Shown here one piece after another: positions 1 through 12,122 of a stretch of DNA of 64,000 nucleotides (positions within the stretch are counted from its first letter, which is position 1; every line of letters starts with the position of its first letter). The position numbers and the translations under genes are program-made. Source of the DNA: Epiperipatus broadwayi (Eukaryota; Onychophora; Udeonychophora; Euonychophora; Peripatidae); assembly GCA_028023455.1 (NCBI GenBank), contig JAQFVV010012395.1, positions 3,100,001-3,164,000 on the forward strand, given 5' to 3'. Under the pieces are notes generated by a model. The model was not told the DNA's origin. It searched no databases and saw only the letters and a list, made by a program, of their open reading frames with translations.

Positions 1-847
1 TCTCCAAAACTCTTTACAGCAGTGCTGCAAGAAGTATTTTGTGGATTAAAATGGGAAACTAAAGGAGTAAAAGTAAATGGAGAGTATTTAAGTCATTTAG
101 ATTTCGCAGATGATGTAGTTGTTTTTGCAAATAATGCTTCAGAGCTGCAGGAAATGTTGCAGGAGTTAGCAGATGAAAGTAGAAAAGTAGGACTAAAGAT
201 AAATGTTAAAAAGACTAAAGTAATGTTTAATCGATTTGCTCAAAATATGAAAATAAAGATTGATTATGAAGAATTAGAAGAAGTTAACAGTTACAAATAC
301 CTTGGTCAGATTATTAATACAGATGGAAACATAATGGAGGAAATTAATCATAGAATTAAACTTGGTTGGAGTGCTTTTGGTAGAAATAACTTGATACTAA
401 AAGGAAATAAAATGTGTTTTACCAGTTCTTACTTATGGATCTGAGACTTGGACACTTAATAGAAGAGCAATACAGAGACTTCAGACCACTCAAAGGAGTA
501 TGGAGAGATGTATGTTGGGAGTAACAAGAAGAGATCGAAAACGCAATGTATGGGTAAGACAACAAACAGGTGTTACTGACCTTATTGAAAAAATTAAAAG
601 ATTGAAATGGAGTTGGGCTGGACATATTGCTAGAAGAGATGATAATAGATGGACAATTGAAATTTTAAACTGGATTCCAAGAGATTGTAAAAGACCCAGA
701 AAGAGACCACATGTGAGATGGATGGATGAAATAAGAAAATGTGCAGGGGTGTTGTGGAGAAGAGAAGCTAAAGATCAGAGAAGATGGATTAAACTTGGAG
801 AGACCTTCATCCTGCAGTGGATTGATAATGGTTGATGATGATGATCT
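1..847 (+). mobile_element. 3' end of an RTE-like non-LTR retrotransposon (LINE), 5'-truncated by the window edge
   Basis: This is the C-terminal part of a LINE reverse transcriptase plus its 3' tail. Reading frame 1 (22-about 405) carries the RT active-site block HLDFADDVVVFANN (FADD is the metal-binding motif) and the following YLGQIINTDG block. Frame 2 (413-835) resumes at LPVLTYGSETW and ends in the typical RTE C-terminus (LKWSWAGHIARRDDNRW, then RWMDEI). The switch at 405-413 needs a small deletion of roughly eight codons and a frameshift, so the copy is dead. The stop at 833 lies inside a TGATGATGATGAT tail (833-845), the short-repeat 3' end usual for RTE elements. No TSD can be seen because the 5' end is outside the window. 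Confidence 0.85.
22..835 (+). pseudogene. LINE reverse transcriptase, C-terminal half, frameshifted
   Basis: Two adjacent open frames encode one former protein: RT palm and thumb (22-444) and the C-terminal domain (413-835). In the live enzyme this polyprotein nicks target DNA with an N-terminal endonuclease and reverse-transcribes its own mRNA at the nick. Visible motifs are FADD at about residues 30-33 of the first frame, GLKINVKKTKVM, then YGSETW and the WAGHIARR block in the second. The junction lacks the few residues normally found between the NNL motif and LTYGSETW. The fragment cannot function. The minus-strand copy at 43.9-45.9 kb belongs to the same family. Confidence 0.85.
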
Positions 848-2710
848 AAATCAGATCTAATAGGTTAGTGAACTGTGAAAATGATTGTAAATTAGACTTA
901 TGATCTTACTTTATTTAAAGATTTATTGGCACAAAAATATGAAACCAAAATGGATGAATCATAAATTTTATTATAAAGATAAAAAAACTTTTCAATTATC
1001 ATTATTTATTTGAGAGCTTTTTGTTTTCATATTAACAAAAGTTTTATGAATAAATTAACATAACTCTTGGGTACTTTTAATAGAGTTTATATGCAATGAA
1101 ATAAAATCATTACAGAAAGTATTTGCCTCAGATTATATGTTACCATTTAAGGTATTACAGTATCAGAGTTTCATGCAGAGATTGCTTATATGTATTGTAC
1201 TGAATCCTCACTGGCATTAGGAATATCACCATTTGAGGGCACCACTAGACTATTTAATGAGCATCCTGACAAAAAATAAATTCTCTGCCTCTGATACTAG
1301 CTCAGCTTAGAGTATGAGCCTAAATTATTAAAAAGTTGATAGACGACACAGTAAACAAATGTCAGCCAAATTAAAATTAATAATAATGATAATGTTTATT
1401 ATAATTAAATGAAAATAAAGAAATAATTAAAATTAATTATTATTGCATCTATGAATGTCTTAAGAGAGTACTTGATTTATTGTAGCTTTGACAATTAAGT
1501 TCATTCTCCAATTCAATTGCTTCTGTAAGACTAAAATAATCTTTTAAAAGTGGTTTTTATAAAATAAGATATATGTGAGTGACTAAATAAAAAAATAAAG
1601 ATGATATTCAATTTATCTTCTTGAATGTTTATGCATATATGCACGAATGATAAAGATCCATGTGTGTGCCAATATTTAAACCATCAAAAAAATAGAGATA
1701 AAATGAGAGAAATATGATAAGCACTTTCTAAGTTTACCATGCACAAAACAAATGATTCAATGATTGGTTGCCTCAGTTTAAAGAATGAGTTTGACTGAAA
1801 TGTCATAATCAAAGCTCCGATGACTTTGCCAATATTTAGCTTTAATAACAAACAAAGCAGGCTTAGTAGCTATACCACAGCTCATCTACACTGAGTAACT
1901 AGACTGCACTTAAGGCAATAGACTATCTGGGTGACCAGAGGAAATACAATAATAATATTGACCAGGTAGATACTTAGCTATCCCAGTGAAGTGAAAGAAG
2001 AGCCCTATAAAATAACAATGGTATTCATACAGATGAGTTAACCTTTTCCTTTGCAAGCAGCCTTATTGAATATTTAAAAAAATTATGCTAAGCCACAAAT
2101 TCTATCATAACTTTAAGTTTTATTAATAAAAAATGACATAATATATATTGTTTTAAAGATTAAACACCAAAGAATGTAATTAAACTGAAAAAAATATAGT
2201 CATTGATATTCAAAGCAATAAAAAAAAGAATAAAAGTTAATATTTCTAATAATTAATTCCATATTATTTCCTAAATCCTAAATTATCATGCATTCAACTT
2301 AAAATTATATTTTTGTTAGTAAGTTGGTTGGATTCATCATAAAATTTCTAAAACATTAGTATATAATAACACCTAAGATAATCCATCACTTGAAAACTTC
2401 ATAGAATAAAGACATTAGTACCTTTCATTTTTCTCAGTAGTCCTTCAAAATATATTTCCATACAGGGATTTGCAATGTGTAAGTCATTCCTAATAACATC
2501 CCCTATGAACAAGTAGTTAATATTGATCAATAATTAGTATAATTTGAATATTATAATAAAGAACTTCAGTACAGTTTGTAATTTATTAAAAAGTACTACT
2601 AAAATAGTCACTATATACAAAATAAAATGATAAAATAAAATAAAAAGTCAATGAAATATTAAATTCGTTATAGAGTTAAGCTTGAGATACATAAGTTTCT
2701 AGTTTATATA
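848..2710. other. AT-rich stretch without a recognised gene
   Basis: No exon with matching splice sites, RNA gene or open frame worth naming was seen. A slightly less AT-rich island at about 1740-2060 could be an old repeat, but I recognise no family in it. Confidence 0.4.
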
Positions 2711-3345
2711 TATACTATCAAAATTTTTACTTTTAGCATTTGCATATTTTTATTATTATTAAAATGCAAACAAGATATTATAGAAAAATTTAAATCAGGT
2801 CATTATATTTTCAAAATATGTTTATCTTTATCTCATATCACCTAATTCAAATACTGGACGCAAATTCACATCTTATCAAAAAATGCAGATTATTCATGAT
2901 ATAAATGTACACAATCATGAACTTTTTTTTAATGTTAGTTTCAATAATAATTTTTTTGTATATTTTTCATCAAAAATATGTATATATGAATAAAATAATA
3001 ATTAAAAAATATGCAGCTTTGAAATTTATATTATAATAGTCTATAATCGGCCTAAGTTTATGTACTGTTAAAATCATTACTTTTAGCATTTGCGTATTTT
3101 TTACCATTATTAAAATGTAGACAAGAGATTATAGAAAAATCTAAATCAGGTCATTATATTTCCAAAATATATTTATCTTTGTCTCTTATCGATTAATTCA
3201 AATACTGGACCCAAGCTCACATCATAGAAAAAAATGCAGATAATCACGGTCTTTTTTTTTTTTTCATGTTAGTTTCAATAATAATTTTTTCACATATTTT
3301 TTATCAAATATATATAAAAAAAATAATAATTAAAAAAATATAGAA
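2711..3345. repeat. Diverged tandem duplication, period about 350 bp
   Basis: Copy 1 is 2711-3060 and copy 2 is 3061 to about 3345. Both contain ACTTTTAGCATTTGC (2728 and 3078), AAATCAGGTCATTATATTT, AATTCAAATACTGGAC, AAAAATGCAGAT and TTAGTTTCAATAATAATTTTTT in the same order. Copy 2 has point changes and a shorter end. No coding potential is seen. Confidence 0.8.
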
Positions 3346-4952
3346 AAATAAAAATACTTACCACTAGCCCCCCCCCCCCAACATTGTCTTCAAAATACAT
3401 CGGAAAAGTAAAACTTTTTACCAATGTATTTTTCAAGCTGAAATATTTTCCACTAACTATCAAAAAAATAAGCGAAAGACAAAAAAATTTAATCTACTTG
3501 ATTATAAAAATTTTATTTTTTATCGTAGAAAAATAAAATTTATCTTTCTGGAAAGTAGAGACAAAGATGGAAATGAAAGTGTGAAAAGCGCATGCTTAGC
3601 CTGCATAGATTTCCATTAATCTTAACCTCAACCTGGATGTTTATAATTTGAAAATCATTGCCTGCATTATGCGGGCATAAACACAAATAGGTTAAGTTTA
3701 CGCAAGTGTTAGTGTTTGATCCAATCTAAATTCAAATCAGAAAAAATATAATTTCAAACATTATTACAATCTTTTTTAAAAGGTTTTACTGATGGATTAA
3801 ACTTCTGACTTGTTTTTTTTTTAAAAAAAAAAAACAACAACTTGAATTTTAAATATTCTAATTGAGAAGGGGAGAGGGATCAAATTATTCTACAATAACA
3901 GTACTTATTCTAAAATTAAGACCTCATTTAAAACTCAAAATTATCAATGCAAAAAAAAAAAGAATTTCTTTCAGAGTTATATATATATATTTAACATAAT
4001 AAATTTTAAATTCAAGTGTACTCAAAAACTGAAGTAAATCATTCATACATGACTTATATATATGATATCAATTAATAGATGCATAAAATAAAGAAAAAAA
4101 TATATGTAAATTTTATATTAACGTTAAATCACATGAAGAAAACACTTATAACACCCCTGGCTTATTTTAACATATATAAAAGTTTATATTACACTAAGTC
4201 CTTCAGGGTTCTTGCTTTAGCTTCCACAATTTATTGAAAAAAGTAGCTACTTTGAGCCATTTTATAGTTGTTGTTCATGTAGTCAGTAGAGAGTGTCTGT
4301 AGGTTGGTGTTAGGAAGTCAGCTTTCTAAAAATTTATGATTTCATGACATGTTGGAGGTTGAAGGTTCATCTTAAAGCACTGAATTGGTCTTGGTGAGGT
4401 GCCTAGCCTAGTATATTTTGAAGAACACCATTAAGAAAAGTTAGTTGGTTCATTTTTTTTAAAGTCAGCTGCTTGTCATGAACTGTTGACAGGTATCTGA
4501 TTTTGCTGAGAGAGCTGGTACTGAATGAAGAATCCCAGTGTAATATAGAAAAACTCCAATAAACAATCAAGTAATGCTTCTAATGAATGAATGGTTTTTA
4601 AATAAAATAGCTTGAATGCTTTCTGAATGGAACAATAGATTTTGGGGTTCTTTTATACCCATTTGTTCTATTGCTCAACCACACAAATTTTTCTAGAACT
4701 TTCAAGATTAGCATCTCAAAATAGTCATGTTTTTATTTAATTAATAAGCAGTTTTTTAATTACTTAAAATCATACATTTTAAAATTTTGTATTAATTTCC
4801 TTACATGTCATATCTGAAAAATCTTAACTTTCAAAGTTTGTTATCACAACAGATTAAAATTTTATTTTGAGGTTAAGCATTGTTCTACAAAGTTTTAAAA
4901 TAATCTTATACAAAAGGTAACTGATTTACTTAAAAAGTTTATTTTTTATATA
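3346..4952. other. AT-rich stretch with homopolymer tracts, no gene
   Basis: It holds a 12-base C run at 3368-3379 and several A/T runs. A short island of more balanced composition lies at about 4200-4540. It looks like an old repeat remnant, but no frame or known family could be identified. Confidence 0.4.
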
Positions 4953-4954
4953 TA

Positions 4955-5901
4955 CACATGGGTCTCGTTTTTACGCGATAGATAGGTTCCTCAGGAAACA
5001 CGTGCAAATGAAATCGCACAAAAATAAACGTAACTTACATTGAAAAAAGGGGGGTGCGGTCTGTGATTTTTCAAAATTCGCGCGCAAAAAAAAAATAAGG
5101 AAATAAAATATGACTAATAAAAAATTTCAAATTTGAAAAAAATTGATACAAGACAAACTTTTTTTAACTATAATACTTAATTTTATTCAAAATAATATAT
5201 TTTTATGCATAATTTACAGTACAGTAATTTACATTTTTTTATACACGTTTTAATTATTATAGCTATTTGCCGAAAAACACGTTCGTTTGAAAACAACTAG
5301 CGCCAACTTCACACTCATGTTGTGTCAATGGTTTTCTGGTGACAACGTAATTAGTAATTAATCTTTGAGATGATGATTTTATTAATTGTTTATGAAACTA
5401 ACAACTAAAAATTAAATTTTTATTTTTGTTTAATTTTCAATTCCGTTTAAAAATCAGATTTTAATTTTTAATTGTCAAATTTAATCGTGCCCACTGCTAT
5501 TACTGACCTTTTAAAAATAAACTTGTAGACACTAAATGATTAATAATTGATTACGTTCTTTTTTAAAAAGCAAAAAAAGAATGTGATTTAAAATGCAAAA
5601 TTAACACGCACAATGTTTGAACAAATTTACATTATAATCTTGTAAAATTTAATGTGTGTATATATAAAATGTGGAAATCATGATTTTAATTTCATTATTG
5701 CATAAAATCTTACTATTATAAAGCACTGAAAATATTGAAATTACTAAGATGAAAGTCGAATTCCAATAATGTGCTATTACTTTCAATATAACGTAAGTGC
5801 GCGAAATTTATTATTTAAAGTAATAGTGCATTATCGGAGTTCATGAATCGCATAACTTCGAAATCGTGTTAAATAAGTTTGCGTAAAAAGAGACCCAGGT
5901 G
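4955..5901. mobile_element. Tigger/pogo-like MITE, 947 bp, with TA target duplication
   Basis: The left end CACATGGGTCTCGTTTTTAC is matched by the reverse complement of the right end CACCTGGGTCTCTTTTTACG, giving terminal inverted repeats of about 22 bp. Both ends are flanked by TA (4953-4954 and 5902-5903), the target of the Tc1/mariner superfamily. The subterminal run ACGCGATAGATAGGTTCCTC resembles Tigger/pogo ends. There is no transposase frame, so it is non-autonomous. It keeps many CpG steps (ACGCGA, GCGCGC, GTGCGCGA) that are rare around it, which suggests a fairly recent arrival. An internal hairpin (5764-5783 with 5817-5836) lies near the right end. The family name is inference; the TIRs and TSD are seen. 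Confidence 0.75.
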
Positions 5902-5903
5902 TA

Positions 5904-8900
5904 TAAAAAAATTGATATTACTTTTATTAAACAAAATTATTTTAGCAATTTGTATGTGTGCACATATATACTTGCAGCCGCACTTTTCTAACACATTAAA
6001 TAAAAATTAGCAAAATTTTAAAATTAATTTGAAGTAGAAATTTTAACTGAAACATCTATTCTAATATATATATATAGATTTGAGACATAGTAAAGCATCT
6101 GTCTCAATACAGCAAAACATCTGTCTCAATATATATTGAACTGTTTTACATATATATGGTTCAAATGTTGGCATTTGGGAATATTTTAAAAAAAGCTTAA
6201 AAAAAATAAAATTTAAAAATCATTCAAAAGACACGATTTAATGTTTTTTAGTTAATATAATTTATTTTTTAGATAATGTACAATGAAAGTCATTCTTGTA
6301 AGTTTAGTATTTATTTATTTAATTAAAAAATAAAAGTTAAAATTGGAAAGAATAAAAGTAAATGGAAATTACTAATCCAGATAAAGTAAAAGAAAGAAAT
6401 TATAATCACAAGAGATTACAATCAGAGAAGATTTTTCTAATGCTAATTAAAGGTGGTGGAAGTAGTTCATAAAAAAGTAAACTTTGTACTTCAAAAATAA
6501 GAAGGAATGTTTGAGATTACTAACACATATTTTGATAACAAAATATCAAAACAAAGGATAATATATGCACAGAAGTCTAAAAACTGACCCAAGGCTATAA
6601 AAGTTCAGAAAAAATTCAAGCTTGGTCTTGTCTGTTTTTTTTCTTCTTTTCACTGATTCTGGATCACGAAGGATCCAGGACCACTTCATGTTGAAATAAT
6701 TTGTCATGCAGGAGTGGACTGGAGCTTTTACAGATATCGTTCATCATGAAGACATCGATCCAAAAAGCTTTCATGTCTAGCCTTAGGATGGACCAAGAAC
6801 AGTTTAAAAGCAATGACCATGAACTCATTCTACATCCCAGAAAAAACAATGCATGGTATAATCTACAATCTATGCATATCTTACTGGTAAGCTAAGATTA
6901 TTCATACCCGATTTGTGACTAAATTGTTTGCAAACTAACCTAAACTATAAGCTTATGATATACTCCCAATAAAGACGTTTGCAGATTTATTATTCAAAGA
7001 ACTTTCTAGAAAAAATCTAAAAAGAGTGTAATAAGTGTTTTAAATAATAATGTTATTGTCTGGATTAGCATGTATGTTCTTTCTAATTTTATTTAATAAT
7101 TTATCTTTTAAATATTTTAATTTTTTAGAATAAAATATTTATCTTTAATATCAACTTGTCATTGTGAATTATTAATATTAGTTTATTAGAATTTAAATGT
7201 ATAATTTACCTTTGCCCACTATGTTTAATAGTTAAACTGAAAATTCCAAAGAAAAATTCATATAAACGTTTAAGTAACCTTAAATGTACTCCCAATATTT
7301 TTATTTATTTGCTTTGAAATTATGGGATATGAGGAAGTTAGGACTATGGCACCCTCTTTTATAAATTAAAACTAACTTTATCAGCAATTCAAAATCGTAA
7401 ATATTATTAGGCCAGTTAATTAGAAATATAGCTTTGTTCTTGAGATATCTAGACTCATAAATGATCTGACTATATTTTCTTTTTCATAGGTTGATTCATT
7501 AACTTGCACTTTTTAGTGTGTAAAAGAAGATCTAACTGAACATAATGAAAAACATTACAATATATATATACACAATTGTAAACTTTTTTTGGTATTCAAG
7601 CTAATACAAGCAATTTGTATCTTTCACCATTTCACCAGAAAGACAATAGCTGATTGCCCTCCAATTACAATGAATCTTGTACTTTAGAGATTAATGCTAA
7701 CTAGGATATAACAATATTAAACTGCAATTGGATTACATAAACAATGTCTATTAAAATAATACTGTTCTGTCTAGCTCATGATACATTACTAAGATACCAA
7801 TATCTAAATAAGCAATATTTTTAATAATTAAATATAAGAAAACTTACTAGAATAAAATATCATAACATTTTAATTTAATACAATAGTTAGGGTTCCAACA
7901 ATAATACTCAATCTATTCATTTCAATAATAAATTTAACTTATAAACTTGCTCAATATTTTAAATGAAATATGGTTCTATCAAAATAACAAATATAATTAT
8001 GAAACTCTTAACATGAGACATTCAATAAGGTACACTGGCTTAAACATTGAGGATACATCCCAAAAGATACATTTTCCAATGGCATAAGAATATTACCCCA
8101 CTAAATTCACATAACAGAAATACTATATAATACTCTCATGTCTTTAGACACACACACATATAATAATTCTAAAATATAATTTATAAATTTATTATAGAAG
8201 TACAATAAATTTCTTAATATTCCTTTAATAAAAATACTAATTGGACTTTTAACATTAACTGATAATTTCTTACTTATCATCTTTCAATAAAAATTTTACA
8301 ATTCTCCAAAAATAATAATAATAGTAATAATCTCAGGTTCATTTCTAACAAAATGAATGATAGTTAAATATAATGAGGGATTTTACATGATATCTAACTA
8401 CTTTTTCAAAATCATAACAACAACGAGCAACTAAAATAACTTAATGACTCTCAACATTAAATCTACTTAATGATTAAAGTTTAGCAATAATACATAAATA
8501 ATATAATATTTTAGGTAAATGTTGTATAATCTTTCTTTGTTTAATGTGGCATTCTTAAAAATATAATGTATTTGAATAGTGTGGCAATATCAAGTATATC
8601 TCTCATTGGTGTTGTATCAGTTTAAAAATTAATACCAATGATCATATCTTCTACGATGATGATGATAATAATAATAATATGCTTTATTACTCAATCAGAT
8701 ATAATAGAAATAATATTTAAGTAATCTTTAGGAATCATGTGTCAAATAAATAATATATCAAATTATTAATTTTCTGTGGATCATGCATGTAGAATGAAAA
8801 ATCAAATAACAACACACAGATAAATCACAACTCAACTAGAATATAAGTTTTTTTTTTAAAAAAAACAGTTAAATTTATTTATAAATTAACAATATTATAC

Positions 8901-10298
8901 TCTTACAATAAATTTATAACGTAATATAAAAAAAATATTTACAAAAGTTAAATAAAAATTGATATTTAACATTTAAAAATATTTACTGTAAATCTTACCA
9001 ATAAATGACAAAAAATAAAATAAGACGGCCTTCACTCTGGCCATTTCAAATAAAGTAAAAACTTAGAACAGTAATGACACTATATTATCCTCATTCAGTA
9101 AATATAATATTCGACTATTTTGTATTGGGAACAGTTACAGTAAATTTCCCAGTTTCTAAGAAAACTTAATATTACACTTATCATAAAATATATTTCTTAT
9201 TATGTAAATGTATCAATATAAGTTTATATTTAAAATATACTTCTTAAAATTCAACAAGTAAAATATTTTCAAAAAAATTATTAGACTTTTTTTTGCAGTT
9301 TAGCAAAGGTTCATCCTGATATTTGAATATCAGAAAATTTTAAATAAAAATATGAATACTTCTCTATAAAAAAAAAATAACTATTATGCAAAAATATTTA
9401 AGAGGTAATTTCATAAATATTTGTGTGTGTATATATATGAGGATTTAGGAAACGGTAGTTTTGTGAAATTATTATAAAAGAAGTAAATGAAATATGTTTC
9501 TTAAATTTTTACATCTATAGTATTAAAAGAAGAATGTTCATATTATTTCAAAATATATCTTCAGATGAGCAAATTAAATAATATCTAGGAAGAAAAGGTA
9601 AGCCTCTATACTAAACCACCTAATATGAAAAAGGATAAAATTGAGAGCTTGTATTATGATAAAAACAAAAGTGAAGCTTTTATACAGAGATTTTAAATAT
9701 TATTTTTTTTTTAAATATATATTTTAAAGCATAGCAGTATTGATATTTTTTTTGCTTATTTGGAATAAGAAATAAAGTATGAAAAATAATTTTATTTTGC
9801 AAAGATCGTCTTAAGACTGATAGTGAAAGCCATTTCTGGTAAAATGGACAAATTTGTTTTATCATCTTTTATTTATTCTCTATCATTTTATTAATTTATT
9901 TGTTTTTATATTTTGTATATATGTATTCAAAGTTTATTAAAAATTGTATGTTTTTTTATTATTTATTTTATGATATAATAATTTTTTAAGAATAAATGTA
10001 ACATTAGATGACTATCATTTAATATAGGAAATTGATAGTGGTCAGAAAGTTTAATTAGTGGACATAATTGTTATGTCTACAGTAAAAGGTCTTATGATGC
10101 AATAGTAACCATGCTTATAATGCTGATTTGAATCTAGGCTAGATAAACTTTAAATTTTTTTAAAAATTCAGTCAGGCCTAGAATTTATTTTTTAAATAGA
10201 TGGTCCATAATTAACCTAGTTACTCATTCAATATTAGTTAGTTTTATAGATATCTAGCATTCTTAAGAAGAGAGCAAAATAAATGATAAACTACTCCC
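5904..10298. other. AT-rich stretch, partly an unclassified dispersed repeat, no gene
   Basis: No gene was seen. Short opposing frames at 6664-6895 lie in one less AT-rich patch and match nothing I know. About 7900-9100 resembles, in scattered blocks, segments near 31.9-32.3 kb and 60.4-60.8 kb (see the dispersed-repeat entries). Around 10085-10140 a GATTTGAATCT block resembles a Pol III B box, but too little remains to call a SINE. Confidence 0.4.
7900..9100. repeat. Putative copy 1 of an unclassified AT-rich dispersed repeat
   Basis: Shared blocks with the regions near 31.9 kb and 60.5 kb include CAATGGCATAAGAATA (8079), AATAATCTCAGGTTC (8327), GGGATTTTA and a stretch with TTTATTTATAAATTAAC-type runs. 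In this AT-rich background chance similarity is a real risk, so only the two longest blocks carry weight. No ends, TIRs or coding region were found. Confidence 0.35.
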
Positions 10299-10556
10299 TA
10301 TCCAGCTTGCATTCTCCTTCACAATTTCTTTATAAGAGCTATCAGAAATCCTCTTGCCTTGCATTGCATTATTTAAAGGATATCTTTTTACCATGCAGGC
10401 AGAAGAATTTCCATCATAACAAATATCTATCCAGCTTGCATTCTCCTTCACAATTTCTTTATAAGAGTTATCAGAAATTCTCTTGCCTTGCATTGCATTA
10501 TTTAAAGGATATCTTTTTACCATGCAGGCAGAAGAATTTCCATCATAACAAATATC
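10299..10556. repeat. Tandem duplication of a 129-bp unit (two copies)
   Basis: Copy 1 is 10299-10427 and copy 2 is 10428-10556. They are almost identical; I see only two changes, in the segment around TATCAGAAAT. Since 129 is a multiple of three, the duplication keeps a reading frame open through both copies on each strand (10283-10729 on +, 10263-10523 on -), each containing a repeated 43-residue block. I recognise neither translation, and there is no splice or codon evidence for a gene. It is most simply a recent local duplication of noncoding or old-repeat DNA. Confidence 0.9.
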
Positions 10557-11942
10557 AGAACTTGTACCAATATCACAAAAAATTAAGTATTCCTAAATTG
10601 TGCACATATATATATATTTTCCAGTATCACCTAACAGAAAAAACTGAATGTTGTAAAATGAAAAAACCTTTTATGAGATTTGTGAATATTCCCAAGTATG
10701 TAAATATCTTTGTGTATGTGGTGATATAGAAATTTTAAGCATATCTAAGATACATATATATTTGTAAATAAAATTTTAACATACACACATTCATAATGTT
10801 TCAAAGCACCTTTAAAATTTATGAATTTTCCAACGAACAAAATTTCTCAACATAAGAAATGCATCTGAGTTCATAGGTGTTCCCAACTCTCCAGAACAGA
10901 TTAAGCCTTATATATATATATATGAGAGAAAGAGAGAGTTCGCACGCGTGCGGTTAAATAAAAATAACTTTGGATCAAGTTTTGTTTTCTTTGTTAACCA
11001 AACTTTTTCTTTTATTGCTAATTAATTTTATTCTTCTGTTATTATCTCATTATTGAACTTAGATTATCAAAACAAATACGGATATTATAGTTATTGACGT
11101 TTATTTGATTGACATTTAAAGATACAATACTTTAATTAAATCATGGTATTGTAACAATTGTTATTAAATTTAATTATCCTATTAATTATTAATTTCTGCT
11201 AATGTTTAATCTTATAATTAAATAAACATTTATTTGCTTTTTCATCCTTCATGTTGTAAACTTGCTTTTAATAAAGCAAAATACCGGACTTAACAAAAAA
11301 AAGTCTTATACCTTTCTAAATTTTAAAGAAATTGGGACTGGTTGGTAATACTAAAATTTGTTAAATTGTATAAAAAATAATAAAAGCAGTAATGTTTTTT
11401 CATATGATTGTTAAAATTAGTATCATTGGAAATAAATATTACCTTGACTTTCTTCAAACAGTTATTCTCTTATATGTCTTTTACATTTATTTTAAAGATT
11501 TCTTAAGCATTGCTATTTTTTAATAATGCGAAAACCATCAGTTTGATGCCTCCCTTCTCTAGATCTAAGTTGCTTTATATTTCAGCTATCTTTTTTTTTG
11601 CTGGTGGTGGTAGTGTTGGTGATTGGCATATTGATACCATCTCAATGATTCTATATTGTCCTAGGACTTCTTTTATCCTTCAGCTAAAAAATAGCTTGAT
11701 ATTTTTTTTATCAATCAATATTAGATGATTAGTTGCGTTGTTTTGGGTCTAGCTACTGAAAAAAATCTAAAGCTTACTTGAAAAATCTGCTACCTAATTT
11801 ATTTATTTTATTTTTATTCAAAATTTTTGTGTTTGCTCATTCAAATAATGTAAATGGGCTTCATAATGTTATAATGTATCATCAACATGAAGCTTATCAT
11901 ATCTCCATTCTTAGATACCAGAATTTGAACAACTTATATATA
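10557..11942. other. AT-rich stretch without a recognised gene
   Basis: It contains a (TA)n(GA)n microsatellite at about 10910-10938 and short frames at 11510-11728 and 11778-12035 with no recognisable product. The second of these frames runs into the inverted repeat listed next. Confidence 0.4.
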
Positions 11943-12120
11943 AAGAATTATAACCCCTCACACATCGATACCACAATCCAGTTCAACTTGAAGCTCCTTG
12001 TTTGTAAATTTTTAACAATGACTGGAAAAAGATAGTTCTAATCATTGCTGAGAAATTATAAACAAGTGACTTAAAGTTGAACTGAATTATGATATTGATA
12101 AGTGAATAGTTATAATTCTT
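11943..12120. repeat. Inverted repeat of about 80-bp arms (fold-back, possibly two opposed SINE fragments)
   Basis: The left arm (11943-12024) starts AAGAATTATAAC and passes through CAGTTCAACTTGAAG to AACAATGACTGG. The right arm (12038-12120) is its diverged reverse complement, reading CTAATCATTG, then AAAGTTGAACTGAATTATG, then GTTATAATTCTT. The spacer is only about 13 bp, so the transcript would fold. The left-arm block CTTGTTTGTAAATTTTTAAC also occurs, slightly changed, in the SINE-like element at 36.1 kb. Confidence 0.7.
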
Positions 12121-12122
12121 AC

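Noticed and set aside
6664-6895. Overlapping frames of 61 and 64 codons on opposite strands in a less AT-rich patch
   Set aside because: They mirror each other, match no family I know and lack splice or regulatory context.
11510-12035. Two forward frames (72 and 85 codons)
   Set aside because: Low-complexity Phe/Ile-rich sequence; the second overlaps a noncoding inverted repeat.
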